Source of the DNA: Fischerella sp. | Lineage (GTDB): Bacteria > Cyanobacteriota > Cyanobacteriia > Cyanobacteriales > Nostocaceae | Assembly (NCBI GenBank): GCA_026419705.1 | Contig: JANZYY010000408.1 | Coordinates: 1-5,115 of the forward strand | Reading direction: 5' to 3' | Length of the DNA stretch: 5,115 bases | In this document: piece after piece, positions 4,350-5,115 of the stretch | Position numbering within the stretch: the first letter of the stretch is position 1 | Layout: every line of letters begins with the position of its first letter | The notes under the pieces: model-generated | Database searches by the model: none | Told to the model about the DNA's origin: nothing | The model's input: the letters and a program-made list of their open reading frames with translations, nothing else | Translations under genes and position numbers: made by a program

Positions 4350-4656
4350 CTTTGACCCCCGCAAACTTCCTGACTTAGTGCGTCGCCCAATTGTTACTGA
4401 AAAGGCGACCATGCTGATGGAGCAGAATAAATATACCTTTGAAGTGTCTCCAAAAGCGACCAAGCCAGAAATTAAGGCGGCAATAGAAAATTTGTTCGAT
4501 ATCAAGGTCTTACAAGTAAATACCACCAATCCACCACGCAAAAAGCGGCGCGTTGGCAGATTTGTTGGTTACAAGCCCCGATACAAGCGAGCTGTTGTCA
4601 CAGTCGCTAGGGGGGATGTAGAGAAGATTAGACAAGTTCTATTCCCAGAAGTGTAA
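4342..4656 (+). CDS. rplW: 50S ribosomal protein L23
   Basis: L23 sits at the exit of the peptide tunnel and is the docking site for trigger factor and the signal recognition particle. At 104 aa it is a normal bacterial length. The family start is visible: LPDLVRRPIVTEKATMLME (9-27). Glu20 in VTEK corresponds by eye to E. coli Glu18, the trigger-factor contact. The strand NKYTFEVSPKATKPEIKAAIE (29-49) precedes the basic tunnel-facing loop PPRKKRRVGRFVGYKPRYKR (64-83). It starts with GTG in an 8-bp overlap with rplD, whose stop is at 4347-4349, behind a strong Shine-Dalgarno; translational coupling is likely. The gene ends at TAA 4654-4656, four bases before a heptamer hairpin. Confidence 0.99.
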   Translation: MTNFDPRKLPDLVRRPIVTEKATMLMEQNKYTFEVSPKATKPEIKAAIENLFDIKVLQVNTTNPPRKKRRVGRFVGYKPRYKRAVVTVARGDVEKIRQVLFPEV

Positions 4657-4659
4657 TTA

Positions 4660-4729
4660 TTTAGTGGTTAGTAGTTAGTCGTTATTAGACTAACCACTAA
4701 TCACTAACCACCAACAACTAACAGTTAAA
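4660..4729 (+). repeat. Inverted heptamer arrays forming a 20-bp-arm hairpin between rplW and rplB
   Basis: The left units are TTTAGTG, GTTAGTA, GTTAGTC, GTTATTA. The right units are GACTAAC, CACTAAT, CACTAAC, CACCAAC, AACTAAC, AGTTAAA. Positions 4661-4680 pair with 4688-4707 without gaps: 18 Watson-Crick pairs, one G-T wobble and one A-C mismatch, with a 7-nt loop (4681-4687). The extra right-hand units (4708-4729) stay unpaired and reach to within 11 nt of the rplB ATG. This is the most regular hairpin in the window. No T run follows, so readthrough into rplB is expected. Confidence 0.85.
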
Positions 4730-4740
4730 AACTTGAAATT

Positions 4741-5115
4741 ATGGGTACTCGTTCTTATCGCCCTTACACCCCCAGCACTCGCCAGGTGACAATTTCCGAC
4801 TTCTCGGAAATTACCAAAACCGAGCCTGAAAAGTCCTTAACCAAATCTATACATCGCGCCAAAGGTCGAAACAATCAAGGGCGGATCACCAGCCGTTTTC
4901 GGGGTGGCGGACACAAGCGGCTTTATCGGATCATCGACTTCAAACGGAATAAGCGTGATATTCCCGCTACAGTCACAGCGATTGAATACGATCCCAACCG
5001 CAACGCCCGGATTGCCCTTTTGGAATATCAAGATGGCGAGAAGCGTTACATCCTCCAACCCAACGGGATGAAAGTCGGCACAACAGTGATTGCTAGTCCA
5101 GATGCTCCCATAGAA
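4741..5115 (+). CDS. rplB: 50S ribosomal protein L2, 5' part (125 codons, cut by window end)
   Basis: L2 is a primary 23S rRNA-binding protein needed for subunit association and peptidyl-transferase activity. Bacterial L2 is about 275-290 aa, so less than half is present; the frame is open to the last base, so the truncation is only the window edge. The start MGTRSYRPYTPSTRQVTISD is the usual cyanobacterial/plastid L2 N-terminus. KGRNNQGRITSRFRGGGHKR (41-60) followed by LYRIIDFKR (61-69) is the conserved RNA-binding OB-fold region. IPATVTAIEYDPNRNARIAL (74-93) and KRYILQPNGMKVG (101-113) follow. No Shine-Dalgarno is visible before ATG 4741; the heptamer hairpin ends just upstream. It continues the rplC-rplD-rplW operon. 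Confidence 0.98.
   Translation, partial: MGTRSYRPYTPSTRQVTISDFSEITKTEPEKSLTKSIHRAKGRNNQGRITSRFRGGGHKRLYRIIDFKRNKRDIPATVTAIEYDPNRNARIALLEYQDGEKRYILQPNGMKVGTTVIASPDAPIE

Noticed and set aside
1..5115. tRNA or rRNA genes, transposases, phage genes
   Set aside because: No cloverleaf with GTTC-type arm, no rRNA core sequence and no mobile-element protein was found on either strand.

Overview
The window looks like chromosomal DNA of a filamentous, Nostoc/Anabaena-type cyanobacterium. It carries ndhN, an NDH-1 subunit restricted to oxygenic phototrophs and plastids. It has the cyanobacterial S10-type ribosomal operon that opens with rplC and lacks rpsJ. It also has three HIP1 octamers (GCGATCGC) and abundant heptanucleotide tandem repeats (STRR-like) of the kind known from heterocystous cyanobacteria.

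Layout: (1) Positions 1-125 are repeat-rich noncoding DNA. (2) 126-599 (+) encodes a 157-aa protein I cannot assign. (3) 600-1066 is noncoding with a small hairpin-forming repeat, AT-rich inverted repeats, and a short ORF or gene relic near 816-956. (4) 1067-1540 (+) encodes a GNAT-family N-acetyltransferase. (5) 1597-2073 (-) is ndhN, convergent with the acetyltransferase. (6) 2074-2983 is a 910-bp divergent intergenic region. It holds a heptamer array, a plausible promoter, and about 500 bp dense in hairpins that I read as the long structured 5' leader of the ribosomal operon or an independent structured RNA. (7) 2984-5115 (+) is rplC-rplD-rplW-rplB (L3, L4, L23, L2), with rplB cut by the window end. 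rplD and rplW overlap by 8 bp.

Two things stand out beyond routine annotation. First, every noncoding gap contains arrays of a related heptamer (GTTAGTN / ACTAACN). In four of the six gaps the arrays turn into their own complement and form long hairpins: over the acetyltransferase ribosome-binding site, between the convergent genes, between rplC and rplD, and between rplW and rplB. Second, the rplC upstream region has at least ten successive stem-loops, a possible loop-upstream pseudoknot, and two mutually exclusive pairings just before the rplC Shine-Dalgarno. It is a candidate undescribed cis-regulatory or noncoding RNA. All structure calls were made by eye; no folding or database search was run.

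The ribosomal genes should be co-transcribed and their products assemble into the 50S subunit. NdhN belongs to the photosynthetic NDH-1 complex. The two upstream genes show no evident link to either function.
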